Origin: Elusimicrobiota bacterium | GTDB taxonomy: Bacteria > Elusimicrobiota > Elusimicrobia > UBA1565 > UBA9628 | Reading direction: 5' to 3' | DNA length: 41,177 nt | Assembly (NCBI GenBank): GCA_027451985.1 | Contig: DAIDHS010000001.1 | Location: 161,932 to 203,108 of the forward strand | Shown here: positions 16,914 through 24,494 of the stretch, piece by piece | How the letters are laid out: every line of letters starts with the position of its first letter | Numbering within the stretch: the first letter of the stretch is position 1 | The notes under the pieces: model-generated | Told to the model about the DNA's origin: nothing | Seen by the model: only the letters and a program-made list of their open reading frames with translations | Database searches by the model: none | Translations under genes and position numbers: made by a program

Positions 16914-18524
16914 TCACATCATGCCCTTGATGCCGCCCGGAACCTCTCGGGAGCCGGCCTTGGCCGCGGCGGCCGCGGGATTTTGCACGAGCATCTCAAG
17001 GGCGTTCTGCAGCACTTCATCCGTCATGATGAGGCGCATGCACAGGAAGTGGCCATGCGGGCAGGCCTTCCCGCCGTGCAGCCGACAGGGGCGGCAGGGC
17101 AGATCTTCTTCGATGACGCGGTGGCAGGGGCCGTAGGGAAAAAATCCCAGTTCGCGCGTAGTGGGGCCGAAAACGGCCAGGGTCGGCACGCCCAGGCCCG
17201 CAGCCATGTGCATGGGCCCGGAATCGTTGGTGATAAAGAGCGAGAAAAAGGACAGGAGGGCTTTGAGTTCTTTCAAATCGGTCTTGCCGCAGAAATCCCG
17301 CGCGCCGCTTTTCGCCGCGACGCGGGCGCAGAGTTCGGCGTCCTGCGATCCGCCGACTAGGATAGGCGCAAAGCCGCGCTCGGCCAGGCCGCGGCACAGG
17401 GCCGCGAAGCGCTCCTCGGGCCAGCGCTTGGTGGGCCAGGCCGAGCCGGGATGCACGCCGACGCACGTTTTGCCAGGGCCGATTCCGGCCGTCTCCAAGG
17501 CGCGCGCCATCTTTTCTTTTTCCGCCGGATCCGACCGGAGGTAGACCGATTCCGGCGCCGCCCCTGCGGCGCCCGCTTTTGCGTCGCGCCCGCCGCCGAG
17601 CGGCTTTAAGAGCGCCAAGTTTCTTTCGGCGTCCGGCATGAGCCAAGTCCAGGGAACCGCGTCCGTCAGAAGAAAACCGCCGGCGCTTGAGGAAAATCCG
17701 ACGCGGCGCGGGATGCCGGAGAGGCGGGCCAAAAGCGCGCTGCGAAACGAGCGGTGCGGGATAATCGCGGCGTCAAAGCCCTTCTGCCGCAAGCGCCGGG
17801 CCAGGCGCCGCAGGCCGCTAAAGCCGCGGTTTTGTCCGCGCTTATCGTCGATGAGGACTTCGTCGATGGACGGGTGCGCGCGGAAGACGTCGGCGGTCTT
17901 CTCCAGCGTCAGGACCGCGAGCCGCGCGCGGGGAAAGCGGCGCTTGAACTCGTCGGCCAGAGGCAAAGTCAGGAGCGCGTCGCCTAGGAAAGCGCTTTGG
18001 ACGATGAGGAAAGACTTGGCGTCCCTTGAGCCCGCGGCGCCGCCCGAGGAGTAATCGCCCAGGGTCACGCCGGTATTTTGCGGCGCGATGCCCCAGCGGC
18101 CCAGCGCCTCCAGGTAGCGCTCCAGCACGTGCTTTTCCAGCCGCGGCGAGCGCCGGCCAAGGAAGACGAAGAGGCGCCTGGCCCAGGCGTCCTTGCGGTA
18201 GACCGAGACTTCGGGGACGGCCGCGAAGCGCCGCAGAAGCGCGGAGCGCAGGTTGGCGTGAAGGTCCAGGAGGTGCGTAAAGCCCGACGCGCGGATTTTG
18301 GCCAGCGCCGGGAAAAAGCCGTCGAAGGGGATGACCTCGTCCGCGAAAGGGCTGCCCTCCAAGGCGGCGGCGTAGCGGCGCTTGACCAGCACGGAAATCC
18401 GGCACCCGGGCCAGGCGGCTTTTAAGTTGCGCAGGACCGGGGCGACCAGCAGGACATCGCCCAGGGACGAGAGGCGCACCACCAGGATGTTCCGGCGCGC
18501 ATTTGCCGTCGACGATATGCCCAT
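16914..18524 (-). CDS. Heptosyltransferase-like GT9 with an extra N-terminal GT9 half (536 aa)
   Basis: This protein contains one and a half GT9 units. Residues about 10-150 form an acceptor-type Rossmann domain (NILVVRLSSLGDVLLVAPVL, LLDLHANLRSALLRRF) that stops without a donor domain. A complete GT9 enzyme then starts at about residue 170 (FLIVQSAFLGDALLTLPLA, IIPHRSFRSALLARLSGI) and includes the donor domain HPGSAWPTKRWPEERFAALC, LFITNDSGPMHMAAGLGVP and a C-terminal cysteine cluster at about 477-495. Normal GT9 length is near 350. I prefer ATG 18524 over TTG 18539, because a perfect TATAAT sits six bases before this ATG. It is the first gene of the envelope run. Probably a heptosyltransferase; the role of the added half is unknown. 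Confidence 0.9.
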   Translation of the reverse strand: MGISSTANARRNILVVRLSSLGDVLLVAPVLRNLKAAWPGCRISVLVKRRYAAALEGSPFADEVIPFDGFFPALAKIRASGFTHLLDLHANLRSALLRRFAAVPEVSVYRKDAWARRLFVFLGRRSPRLEKHVLERYLEALGRWGIAPQNTGVTLGDYSSGGAAGSRDAKSFLIVQSAFLGDALLTLPLADEFKRRFPRARLAVLTLEKTADVFRAHPSIDEVLIDDKRGQNRGFSGLRRLARRLRQKGFDAAIIPHRSFRSALLARLSGIPRRVGFSSSAGGFLLTDAVPWTWLMPDAERNLALLKPLGGGRDAKAGAAGAAPESVYLRSDPAEKEKMARALETAGIGPGKTCVGVHPGSAWPTKRWPEERFAALCRGLAERGFAPILVGGSQDAELCARVAAKSGARDFCGKTDLKELKALLSFFSLFITNDSGPMHMAAGLGVPTLAVFGPTTRELGFFPYGPCHRVIEEDLPCRPCRLHGGKACPHGHFLCMRLIMTDEVLQNALEMLVQNPAAAAAKAGSREVPGGIKGMM

Positions 18525-18530
18525 CGGGGG

Positions 18531-18536
18531 ATTATA
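18531..18536 (-). promoter_or_regulatory. -10 element (TATAAT) placed for leaderless start of the GT9/LPS run
   Basis: A consensus TATAAT on the minus strand is followed by exactly six bases (CCCCCG) and then the ATG at 18524, so transcription would begin at or next to the A of the start codon. No convincing -35 hexamer lies at 16-18 bases upstream, and there is no ribosome-binding site. It is the best candidate promoter for the 16-gene envelope run. Confidence 0.5.
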
Positions 18537-18578
18537 CAAAAGCTGATCTGCTCCAACATGGTTGAACGGGAAAATCCC

Positions 18579-18608
18579 TTGTAACTTTTTTGTTATGGCT
18601 AGTTACAA
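18579..18608. repeat. Inverted repeat, 8-bp arms TTGTAACT / AGTTACAA
   Basis: Perfect arms at 18579-18586 and 18601-18608 are separated by 14 bases, with further GTTA half-site-like bases inside the spacer. The spacing is larger than a typical terminator loop, and the element lies in the AT-rich divergent promoter region, so it looks like an operator or activator site for the cellulose operon, the LPS run, or both. Confidence 0.5.
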
Positions 18609-18625
18609 CACTAACGATAGCGATT

Positions 18626-18646
18626 TGAAATTTAAGTGTAATTTCA
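18626..18646. repeat. Inverted repeat, 7-bp arms TGAAATT / AATTTCA
   Basis: Perfect arms at 18626-18632 and 18640-18646 flank a 7-base spacer, giving a 21-base dyad typical in size of a dimeric regulator site. It sits about 58 bases upstream of the -35 of the cellulose-synthase promoter candidate. No U-tract follows, which argues against a terminator. Confidence 0.5.
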
Positions 18647-18703
18647 GCTCTTTTTAAGCGGCCAGTTGGGCGCGTCTGATATGAATGCTTTAAGCTCGTA
18701 TGT

Positions 18704-18732
18704 TTGACATTTCATAAATTACCGACAATACT
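18704..18732 (+). promoter_or_regulatory. Sigma-70-type promoter for the bcsA-like operon
   Basis: A consensus -35 TTGACA at 18704-18709 is followed by a 17-base spacer and a -10-like AATACT at 18727-18732 (four of six consensus bases). The predicted start is near 18739, giving a leader of about 19 bases to ATG 18758. That leader has no clear Shine-Dalgarno sequence. Confidence 0.6.
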
Positions 18733-18757
18733 AGACTCGCGAATAAAAGACAATTGA

Positions 18758-21700
18758 ATGGCCCGCTATCTTGTCTGGCTTAACGGCAAAGTTTTCGGGC
18801 CGTTCATTCCTAATGCGTTGCCGTCCATGTACGGCTTTGGCCCGGCGACCATGGTCTGCCCGGACAGTCGTTCGAGCGTCTCCGCCGACGATTGGAAGCA
18901 GGCCGGAGAACTCGAGGAAATCATCGAGAGCATCCAGGCCGAAAGCGCGGCGGGAAATACCAGACGTTTTTCAAGCGCCGAGCGTGCCGGCGGCCTTTCA
19001 AGCGCGGCGGCCGCGGTCAGGGTCCTTAAGGCGGATATGGCCCAAAAAACCTCGTCCAAGGGCACGGCTAAAGCGCTGGCGGAAAGCGAAGGAAAAATTC
19101 GAACGCTGCTTGTGCGTCTGCGCGGCGATGATGAGCATGCCCAGGCAGAGCTTTGCGCGCCCAAGAACTCTTTAAGGCGCAGACAGGCCGCCGCCGCCAT
19201 GAGCGCGGATTTGAAGCTCCAAATCAAAACGTTGGAAGAAATGCTGGAGCGGCTATCGGGACTAAAAAAAGGGCTCGCTTCGGCCGCGGCGCCGGGCCCG
19301 GCCAGGATCCAAGGCCGCCGATTCCTGGCCTGGCTTAACAGCGGTGTCTTCGGGCCTTTCAACCTCGATGAGCTCATCGCTCTGCGCGGCTTCGGACTTA
19401 AGACATTGGTCTGTCCCGAAGGCTATCCGGGAACCGCCCCGGGTGACTGGCGGCCTGCGGGACAGATCAACGACATCTTTGAGTCGATGGGGCGGGCTTT
19501 GGAATCGGATAAGAGCGGAGCCTTGGCTACCGCTCTGCGGCGCGACGAGGAAAGCTCGGAGGCCGGCCGGGCTGTCGGGGAACTGCAGGAAGTTTTCGAA
19601 CGGGAAGACGGCGCGAAGAACTCGCTTGAGAGCATCGCGCGCAATCAAGCCCAAGCCGAAGCTCTGCTTGTGCGTCTGCGCCGCTACGAGTGCGATCTCC
19701 AAGGCGTCGGCGGGCAGCCAGGAAGGCCCGCGCGTCTCATCCAGGCCGCCGCGGCCGCCCGCATGGACGCACGGCTCCAAATCGAAGCCGTCGGTCACTT
19801 CATCGATCGGCTGCGCCGCTTCGAGACCGAGATTCGCGTCCGCGAAAAAGCGCACGCGGAAAAGCGCGCAGGCGCGGAACCCACGGCGGCCGTCCAGGCC
19901 GCCGCGGAGCCAGCGCAATATACTTTCTTGGGACGTCTAGCGGCCATTACGGGGAAATGGGTTTTGATCGCCGTCAGCGCGTTCTTTAGTCTGCGCTACC
20001 TTTTGTGGCGCGGCTTTTACACACTTAATTACGCCAGCAATCTTCACCTTCTCATCAGCGTCCTTCTTTTCTCCGCCGAAATCTACGGCTTCGTCTCGGT
20101 CATGCTGTTCTTCATGCAGGTGCTGGCGCCCAAGGCCGTCAAGTCCGTCCCTTTGGAAGGCGAGCTCCCGGGCGTCGACTTGTTCGTCACCATCTACAAC
20201 GAGCCCTTGGAAATCCTGGAGCAGACGCTCATCGCGTGCAAGGCGCTCGACTATCCGGCGGCCAAGCTGCGCGTACATGTGCTTGACGACGGTCCGCGCG
20301 AGGAAGTGGGGAAATTGGCCGCGAGCTTCGGCTTCAACCATCTGACGCGAGAGAACCGCAGGCACGCCAAGGCCGGCAACTTGAACGCGGGGTTAACGCG
20401 CACAGAGAGCGAGTTCATCATGATCTTGGACGTCGATCACGTCCCCGTGCGCAGCTATCTGCGCGAGACCCTGGGCTTCTTCAAGGATCCGAAGGTCGCT
20501 TTCGTGCAGACTCCGCACCACTTCTACAATCCCGACTGCTACCAGAAAAACCTGCTGCTGGAGGGGCAAGTCGTCAATGAGCAGGATCTTTTTTTCCAGA
20601 TCATCCAGCCGGGAAAAAACGGCGCCAACGCCGCGATTTTCGCGGGAAGTTCGGCGGTCTTCCGTCGCAAGGCGCTGGAGGATATCGGCGGCTTTAAGAC
20701 CGACTGCGCCATCGAGGATTTGCACACCGGCATGGAGCTTCACGCCCGCGGCTGGCGGAGCGTCTACTACAACCGTATTTTATCCGCCGCGCTTTCTCCC
20801 GAGAATTTCGCCGGCTATCTGACCCAGCGCAAGAGGTGGGCCAAGGGCGGCGTGCAGCTCTTTTTCCTGGACAACCCGCTTTGGAAAAAAGGGCTTTCAC
20901 TGCGCCAGCGGCTCTACTATTTTTCCTCCCTGCTTTATTTCTTCCACGGCTGGATGCGGCTCATCTACCTCCTGGCGCCGTTGTCCTTCCTGCTGGCCAG
21001 CTATAACCCCATCGTCGCGTCCATTCCCATGCTGATGTGGTACTTCATCCCGCATTATCTGGCCTCGCACCTGGTCTTCTCACTGCTCACGCGCGAGTAC
21101 CGCAATCCCTTCTGGTCCGATGTCTACGAGTCCGCGTCCAGTTTTGCCCTGTCCTGGACCGCGTTCGAGACGCTCTTTCGTCCGGATTTCCTGGTCTTTA
21201 ACGTCACGCCCAAAGGCTTGAATGCGGCCAAGGAAAAGCTCAAATGGCGCTTGGTGCTGCCGCACATCATCCTGTGCGGCCTCTTGATTGCCGGACTCGT
21301 TGAGGCCACGTACCACTTCATGAACGGCGGCATGCGCTTCGACGCTTTTGGGGTGTCCTGCGTCTGGGCGGCCTTCAACCTCATCCTGCTGGTGAGCTCC
21401 ATCGAGGTCGCCCGCGAGCGTCCGCTCAACCGCCGAGCCATCCGCATCAAGCGCTCGTTTCCGGTCACGCTGTACGTCGGAGACAGAGAGCTTGTCGGAC
21501 GCACCACGGACGTCAGCCTCAGCGGGGCTATGATGGAACTGCGCGAGCGCACGGATCTGCCCCGCCTAGGCCTCATTCATATCGTCGGCGACGGCGATAC
21601 CTTCTTGGCCGAGTGCGAAATCAGGCACAACCGCTGGATGAATAAGACGAAAACGGCGCGTGTCGGGGTCTTTTTTCATAAGATATCGACCGTGCAATCC

Positions 21701-22171
21701 CATCAGCTGGTGCGGCTGCTCTTCTCCGCTCCCGAGAGCTGGATGAACGTCGAGCGGCCGCTGCGCGATTCCGCGCGCTCCTTTAAGGACATCGTGATTT
21801 CAAGCGTGCGCGCGGCTCCCAAAAAAATAGCCGCGGCGGCTTCGGGCGGAGAGGGGCAGTTGGCCTTCTTGATTTTTCAGGGCGCGCGGATCCGCGTGCG
21901 CCTGGACGAATTGGACGGCAATCAGGCGGTCGTTCGGTGGCCGCGCGGCTTCACGCCTCCGGAGGGGCGCCTGTTCCTGTGGATCCCGTCCAAGAGCGGC
22001 AAGGAACGGCTTTTTGCGGTCCGTCCCGGGCAATTCCTCGGCGGCATAGGGGGGGAATGGAACTTCGCGCTGTCTTTGCTGGAATCCAAGGAAAAGCCGG
22101 TTGAGCCCATGGGCCCGTCGGAGGACGCCTTGCAGAATTTTCCACAAAGCGTTCCTGAGATCGCGCAATGA
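18758..22171 (+). CDS. bcsA: BcsA-type cellulose synthase with N-terminal GYF_2-like repeats and PilZ domain
   Basis: This 1137-residue inner-membrane beta-glucan synthase has two GYF_2-like modules at about residues 3-56 and 187-242 (both with WLNx2VFGPF, an internal V/LVCP and a DW-x-x-AG end). Each is followed by a helical, coiled-coil-like stretch. Membrane helices flank the GT2 catalytic domain. Catalytic motifs are LDDG (510-511), DVD (558-560), the IED equivalent of TED (Glu653-Asp654), QRKRW (690-694) and the gating loop FNVTPK (814-819), which is diagnostic for BcsA. A PilZ domain follows with RRAIR (892-896) and DVSLSG (918-923), the c-di-GMP binding motifs. An extra beta-rich tail occupies about 1030-1112. 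The BcsA FFCGS motif reads FAGS here. It is coupled to bcsG by ATGA. No bcsB is nearby. Confidence 0.93.
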   Translation: MARYLVWLNGKVFGPFIPNALPSMYGFGPATMVCPDSRSSVSADDWKQAGELEEIIESIQAESAAGNTRRFSSAERAGGLSSAAAAVRVLKADMAQKTSSKGTAKALAESEGKIRTLLVRLRGDDEHAQAELCAPKNSLRRRQAAAAMSADLKLQIKTLEEMLERLSGLKKGLASAAAPGPARIQGRRFLAWLNSGVFGPFNLDELIALRGFGLKTLVCPEGYPGTAPGDWRPAGQINDIFESMGRALESDKSGALATALRRDEESSEAGRAVGELQEVFEREDGAKNSLESIARNQAQAEALLVRLRRYECDLQGVGGQPGRPARLIQAAAAARMDARLQIEAVGHFIDRLRRFETEIRVREKAHAEKRAGAEPTAAVQAAAEPAQYTFLGRLAAITGKWVLIAVSAFFSLRYLLWRGFYTLNYASNLHLLISVLLFSAEIYGFVSVMLFFMQVLAPKAVKSVPLEGELPGVDLFVTIYNEPLEILEQTLIACKALDYPAAKLRVHVLDDGPREEVGKLAASFGFNHLTRENRRHAKAGNLNAGLTRTESEFIMILDVDHVPVRSYLRETLGFFKDPKVAFVQTPHHFYNPDCYQKNLLLEGQVVNEQDLFFQIIQPGKNGANAAIFAGSSAVFRRKALEDIGGFKTDCAIEDLHTGMELHARGWRSVYYNRILSAALSPENFAGYLTQRKRWAKGGVQLFFLDNPLWKKGLSLRQRLYYFSSLLYFFHGWMRLIYLLAPLSFLLASYNPIVASIPMLMWYFIPHYLASHLVFSLLTREYRNPFWSDVYESASSFALSWTAFETLFRPDFLVFNVTPKGLNAAKEKLKWRLVLPHIILCGLLIAGLVEATYHFMNGGMRFDAFGVSCVWAAFNLILLVSSIEVARERPLNRRAIRIKRSFPVTLYVGDRELVGRTTDVSLSGAMMELRERTDLPRLGLIHIVGDGDTFLAECEIRHNRWMNKTKTARVGVFFHKISTVQSHQLVRLLFSAPESWMNVERPLRDSARSFKDIVISSVRAAPKKIAAAASGGEGQLAFLIFQGARIRVRLDELDGNQAVVRWPRGFTPPEGRLFLWIPSKSGKERLFAVRPGQFLGGIGGEWNFALSLLESKEKPVEPMGPSEDALQNFPQSVPEIAQ

Positions 22172-23724
22172 TCGCCTGGCTCTGGGCGGCCTATTTCGCC
22201 GTCAAGCTGTGGCTCAACTTTAAAGGCGTCATCGCCATCCATTTTTGGCCCAACTTGGCGCTGCTGGCCTTGGCCATGCCCTATGCTCCCAGCCGCGATC
22301 GGGAAGGCGTGAAAAAATCCATGATCGTGCGCCAATGCCTAGCGGTGCCGCTGGGCGCGGCTCTGTTCTGGTACGACTCCTACCTGCCGCCGTTCATTTA
22401 TTCGATGAAGTTCCTCCTGGCGAACAGAAGCCTGGTGTTCAACGGATTTTCCGGCGAGTTCCTCGCTGGGTTTGCCGCGAAAGAAACGTCCTTCATAGCG
22501 CTCGCCGCCCTTTTGGCCCTTTTCCTTTTCGCGGCGAAGAAAAAGCTTCACCCGACGCCCATCGTCTTTCTAGCGCTCATGCTGGTCTTTGTGGAATCCC
22601 TGCGCGGCGGAGGCCGCGGCGTTCCCGCGGATCTGCAGCGCTTTTATGCCCAGCAGGCCAAAGAGCGGGTGCCGTTCCCATCCGGGACGGTTTCGAGCCC
22701 GCCCTTCGACATCGTTTTTATCCACATTTGTTCCCTGGCCTGGGACGATTTGAAAGTCATTCACGAGACAAACCCGCAGTTTTTAGACGACGCCAACATC
22801 GTCTTCACGGATTTCAATTCGGCCACTTCCTACAGCGCTCCGGCGGCGCTGAGGCTCTCCCGCGCGCCCTGCGGCCAAGTTGCTCATGACGCGCTTTATC
22901 GGCCCTGGCCGCCGCAGTGCGATTTGTGGACCCAGCTGCGGGGCGCGGGCTACCGCACCTACGCGCAGCTCAACACCGCTCCCGCCTACTACGGGATGGC
23001 CGCCGAACTTAAAAAGTACGCGGGCCTCGATTGGCCTGGCAAAGTCGACGGCTTGCCGGTGCAGATGCTCAGTTTCGACGGCCAGCCGGTCTACGCCAAC
23101 AAGCCGGTGCTCGATCGGTGGCTCGCCAAGCGCCAACAAGACGGCGAGCCCAGGGCCGCGCTGTTCTACAACACCATCACGCTGCACACCGGCGGGCACA
23201 AGGACGTTCCCGACTGGTGGAAGGAGCCTGCGCTCGACGAATACTCCCAGGCCTTCTCCTCGCTCGATCGTGACCTCGTCGCTTTCGAGGACGAGCTCGC
23301 CCGTGACGGGCGTAGCACGGTCGTCGTCATCGTTCCGGAGCACGGCGCCGCGTTGCGCGGCACACGGATTCAAGCCGCGCAGCTGCGCGACATCCCGCTT
23401 CCGCGCATCACGGAGGTGCCCGTCGCCGTGCGGCTCATCGGCCCGCTGTTCAAGAATGTGCCGGCCAAAATCGCCGTGCCGGCGCCGTCGAGCTACCTGG
23501 CTTTGGCCAAGCTCCTTTCGGACCTTATTTCCGATCCGGGCCTGGCCTCGCGGCCGGGGGCGCTGGCCGCGGAGGCCGGCTCCTTGCCGGCGACTGGATA
23601 CTTGGCCGAAACCCAAAACTGGAAAGTATTCATGGACAAGGGTCAATATTATCTTTTGAGCAAGGACGGCGATTGGCGGACTTTGCCCCGCGAGGATGTC
23701 CCCATTAGGGGGGAAATGCCATGA
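22168..23724 (+). CDS. bcsG: BcsG-type cellulose phosphoethanolamine transferase
   Basis: This 518-residue protein has about five N-terminal membrane helices (to about residue 145) and a periplasmic alkaline-phosphatase-fold domain. In E. coli, BcsG transfers phosphoethanolamine from phosphatidylethanolamine to cellulose. The active-site set is present: Cys188 in HICSLAWDD, nucleophile Ser223 in NSATSYSAPAALRL, His340 in TITLHTGGH, and Glu391-His392 in VIVPEHGAALRG. The blocks SRAPCGQVAH and LRDIPLPRITEVPV also match BcsG. It overlaps the synthase stop by ATGA and the next gene by ATGA. BcsE and BcsF, its E. coli partners, are absent from the window. Confidence 0.93.
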   Translation: MIAWLWAAYFAVKLWLNFKGVIAIHFWPNLALLALAMPYAPSRDREGVKKSMIVRQCLAVPLGAALFWYDSYLPPFIYSMKFLLANRSLVFNGFSGEFLAGFAAKETSFIALAALLALFLFAAKKKLHPTPIVFLALMLVFVESLRGGGRGVPADLQRFYAQQAKERVPFPSGTVSSPPFDIVFIHICSLAWDDLKVIHETNPQFLDDANIVFTDFNSATSYSAPAALRLSRAPCGQVAHDALYRPWPPQCDLWTQLRGAGYRTYAQLNTAPAYYGMAAELKKYAGLDWPGKVDGLPVQMLSFDGQPVYANKPVLDRWLAKRQQDGEPRAALFYNTITLHTGGHKDVPDWWKEPALDEYSQAFSSLDRDLVAFEDELARDGRSTVVVIVPEHGAALRGTRIQAAQLRDIPLPRITEVPVAVRLIGPLFKNVPAKIAVPAPSSYLALAKLLSDLISDPGLASRPGALAAEAGSLPATGYLAETQNWKVFMDKGQYYLLSKDGDWRTLPREDVPIRGEMP

Positions 23725-24494
23725 GGCGCGCGGCTGCGGTTCTGGCCCTTTTATTGAGCGCTGCCAGCGCGCGCGCCTGGCAGCCGCTGGCGTACCCGTT
23801 CACCGATTGGAACGAGTTCTCCAGCGACTTTAACAAGGTCCAAGGAGACGCCTCCATGGGCTGGGTCCAGCAGGGCGTCGACTGGCTCAAGCTTCCCGGC
23901 GGCGCCGTTTTCGACACTTTCGGCGGCTATTATTGGATGGCCCGTTCGGACAACCAGACTTACTTCAACCAGAACGGGCCTTACGCCGGTGCGATGATCT
24001 CGCGCGGAGCCTTCAACGTCGGCGCACAATACTACTGGGAAACCTTTCCCGTGTTGCGCCAATACGCCCGGGATCCGCAGCTCTTCGGAACCTGGTATAA
24101 AACCGTGGATTTGGGGCTGCCCGCCGCGCTTTCGGGCAAGGCCCTGGGAGCGCCCTTTTCCACATGGGGGCGCGTCCAATACGACGCCAATTCCATCGAA
24201 GGATTGGGAACCATGGGATGGTTCCAACAGGGCGTAGACTGGTTCAAGCTTCCCGGCGGCGTGATTTTTGACACTTACGGCGCATTCCGCTGGTTCGAGC
24301 GCAGCCGCAACGAGAAGTATTACGACGAGCTCGGCCCGGCCGTCGGCGTGGAATTCACCCGCGGCCCCCTCAATCTTTACGTGGAGTATGATTGGCAGCG
24401 CTACCCGGACATCCCGCAATCCGTCGACGGCCCGCAAGTCTTCCTGACTTTCTATTTCAGTCAGGATTTGGCCCGGCTCAAAGCCAGTCTTTGA
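23721..24494 (+). CDS. Secreted protein of two tandem homologous domains, function unknown
   Basis: This 257-residue protein has a signal peptide (about residues 1-19, VLALLLSAASARA). The mature part is a tandem duplication: residues 46-128 and 165-247 share GWxQQGVDWxKLPGGxxFDT, an aromatic strand, N-x-x-YxxxxGP, TRGxxN or SRGxxN, and a final YYWETFP or YDWQRYP. Alternating aromatic and small residues suggest beta-strands, so a small outer-membrane barrel or a periplasmic glucan-binding protein is possible. I do not recognise a named family. It is coupled to bcsG by ATGA, so it is probably part of polymer secretion or anchoring. Its last 17 bases overlap the convergent waaA end. Confidence 0.88.
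   Translation: MRRAAAVLALLLSAASARAWQPLAYPFTDWNEFSSDFNKVQGDASMGWVQQGVDWLKLPGGAVFDTFGGYYWMARSDNQTYFNQNGPYAGAMISRGAFNVGAQYYWETFPVLRQYARDPQLFGTWYKTVDLGLPAALSGKALGAPFSTWGRVQYDANSIEGLGTMGWFQQGVDWFKLPGGVIFDTYGAFRWFERSRNEKYYDELGPAVGVEFTRGPLNLYVEYDWQRYPDIPQSVDGPQVFLTFYFSQDLARLKASL
23856..24461 (+). repeat. Internal gene duplication within the secreted cellulose-locus protein
   Basis: Two copies of about 249 bases, 23856-24104 and 24213-24461, encode the tandem domains. Identity persists at DNA level around the conserved core: TCAAGCTTCCCGGCGGCG occurs in both copies. This points to duplication within the gene. Confidence 0.8.

Noticed and set aside
18758-22171. Synthase as hyaluronan, chitin or curdlan synthase
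   Set aside because: The FNVTPK gating loop, the C-terminal PilZ domain and the linked bcsG favour the BcsA cellulose group.
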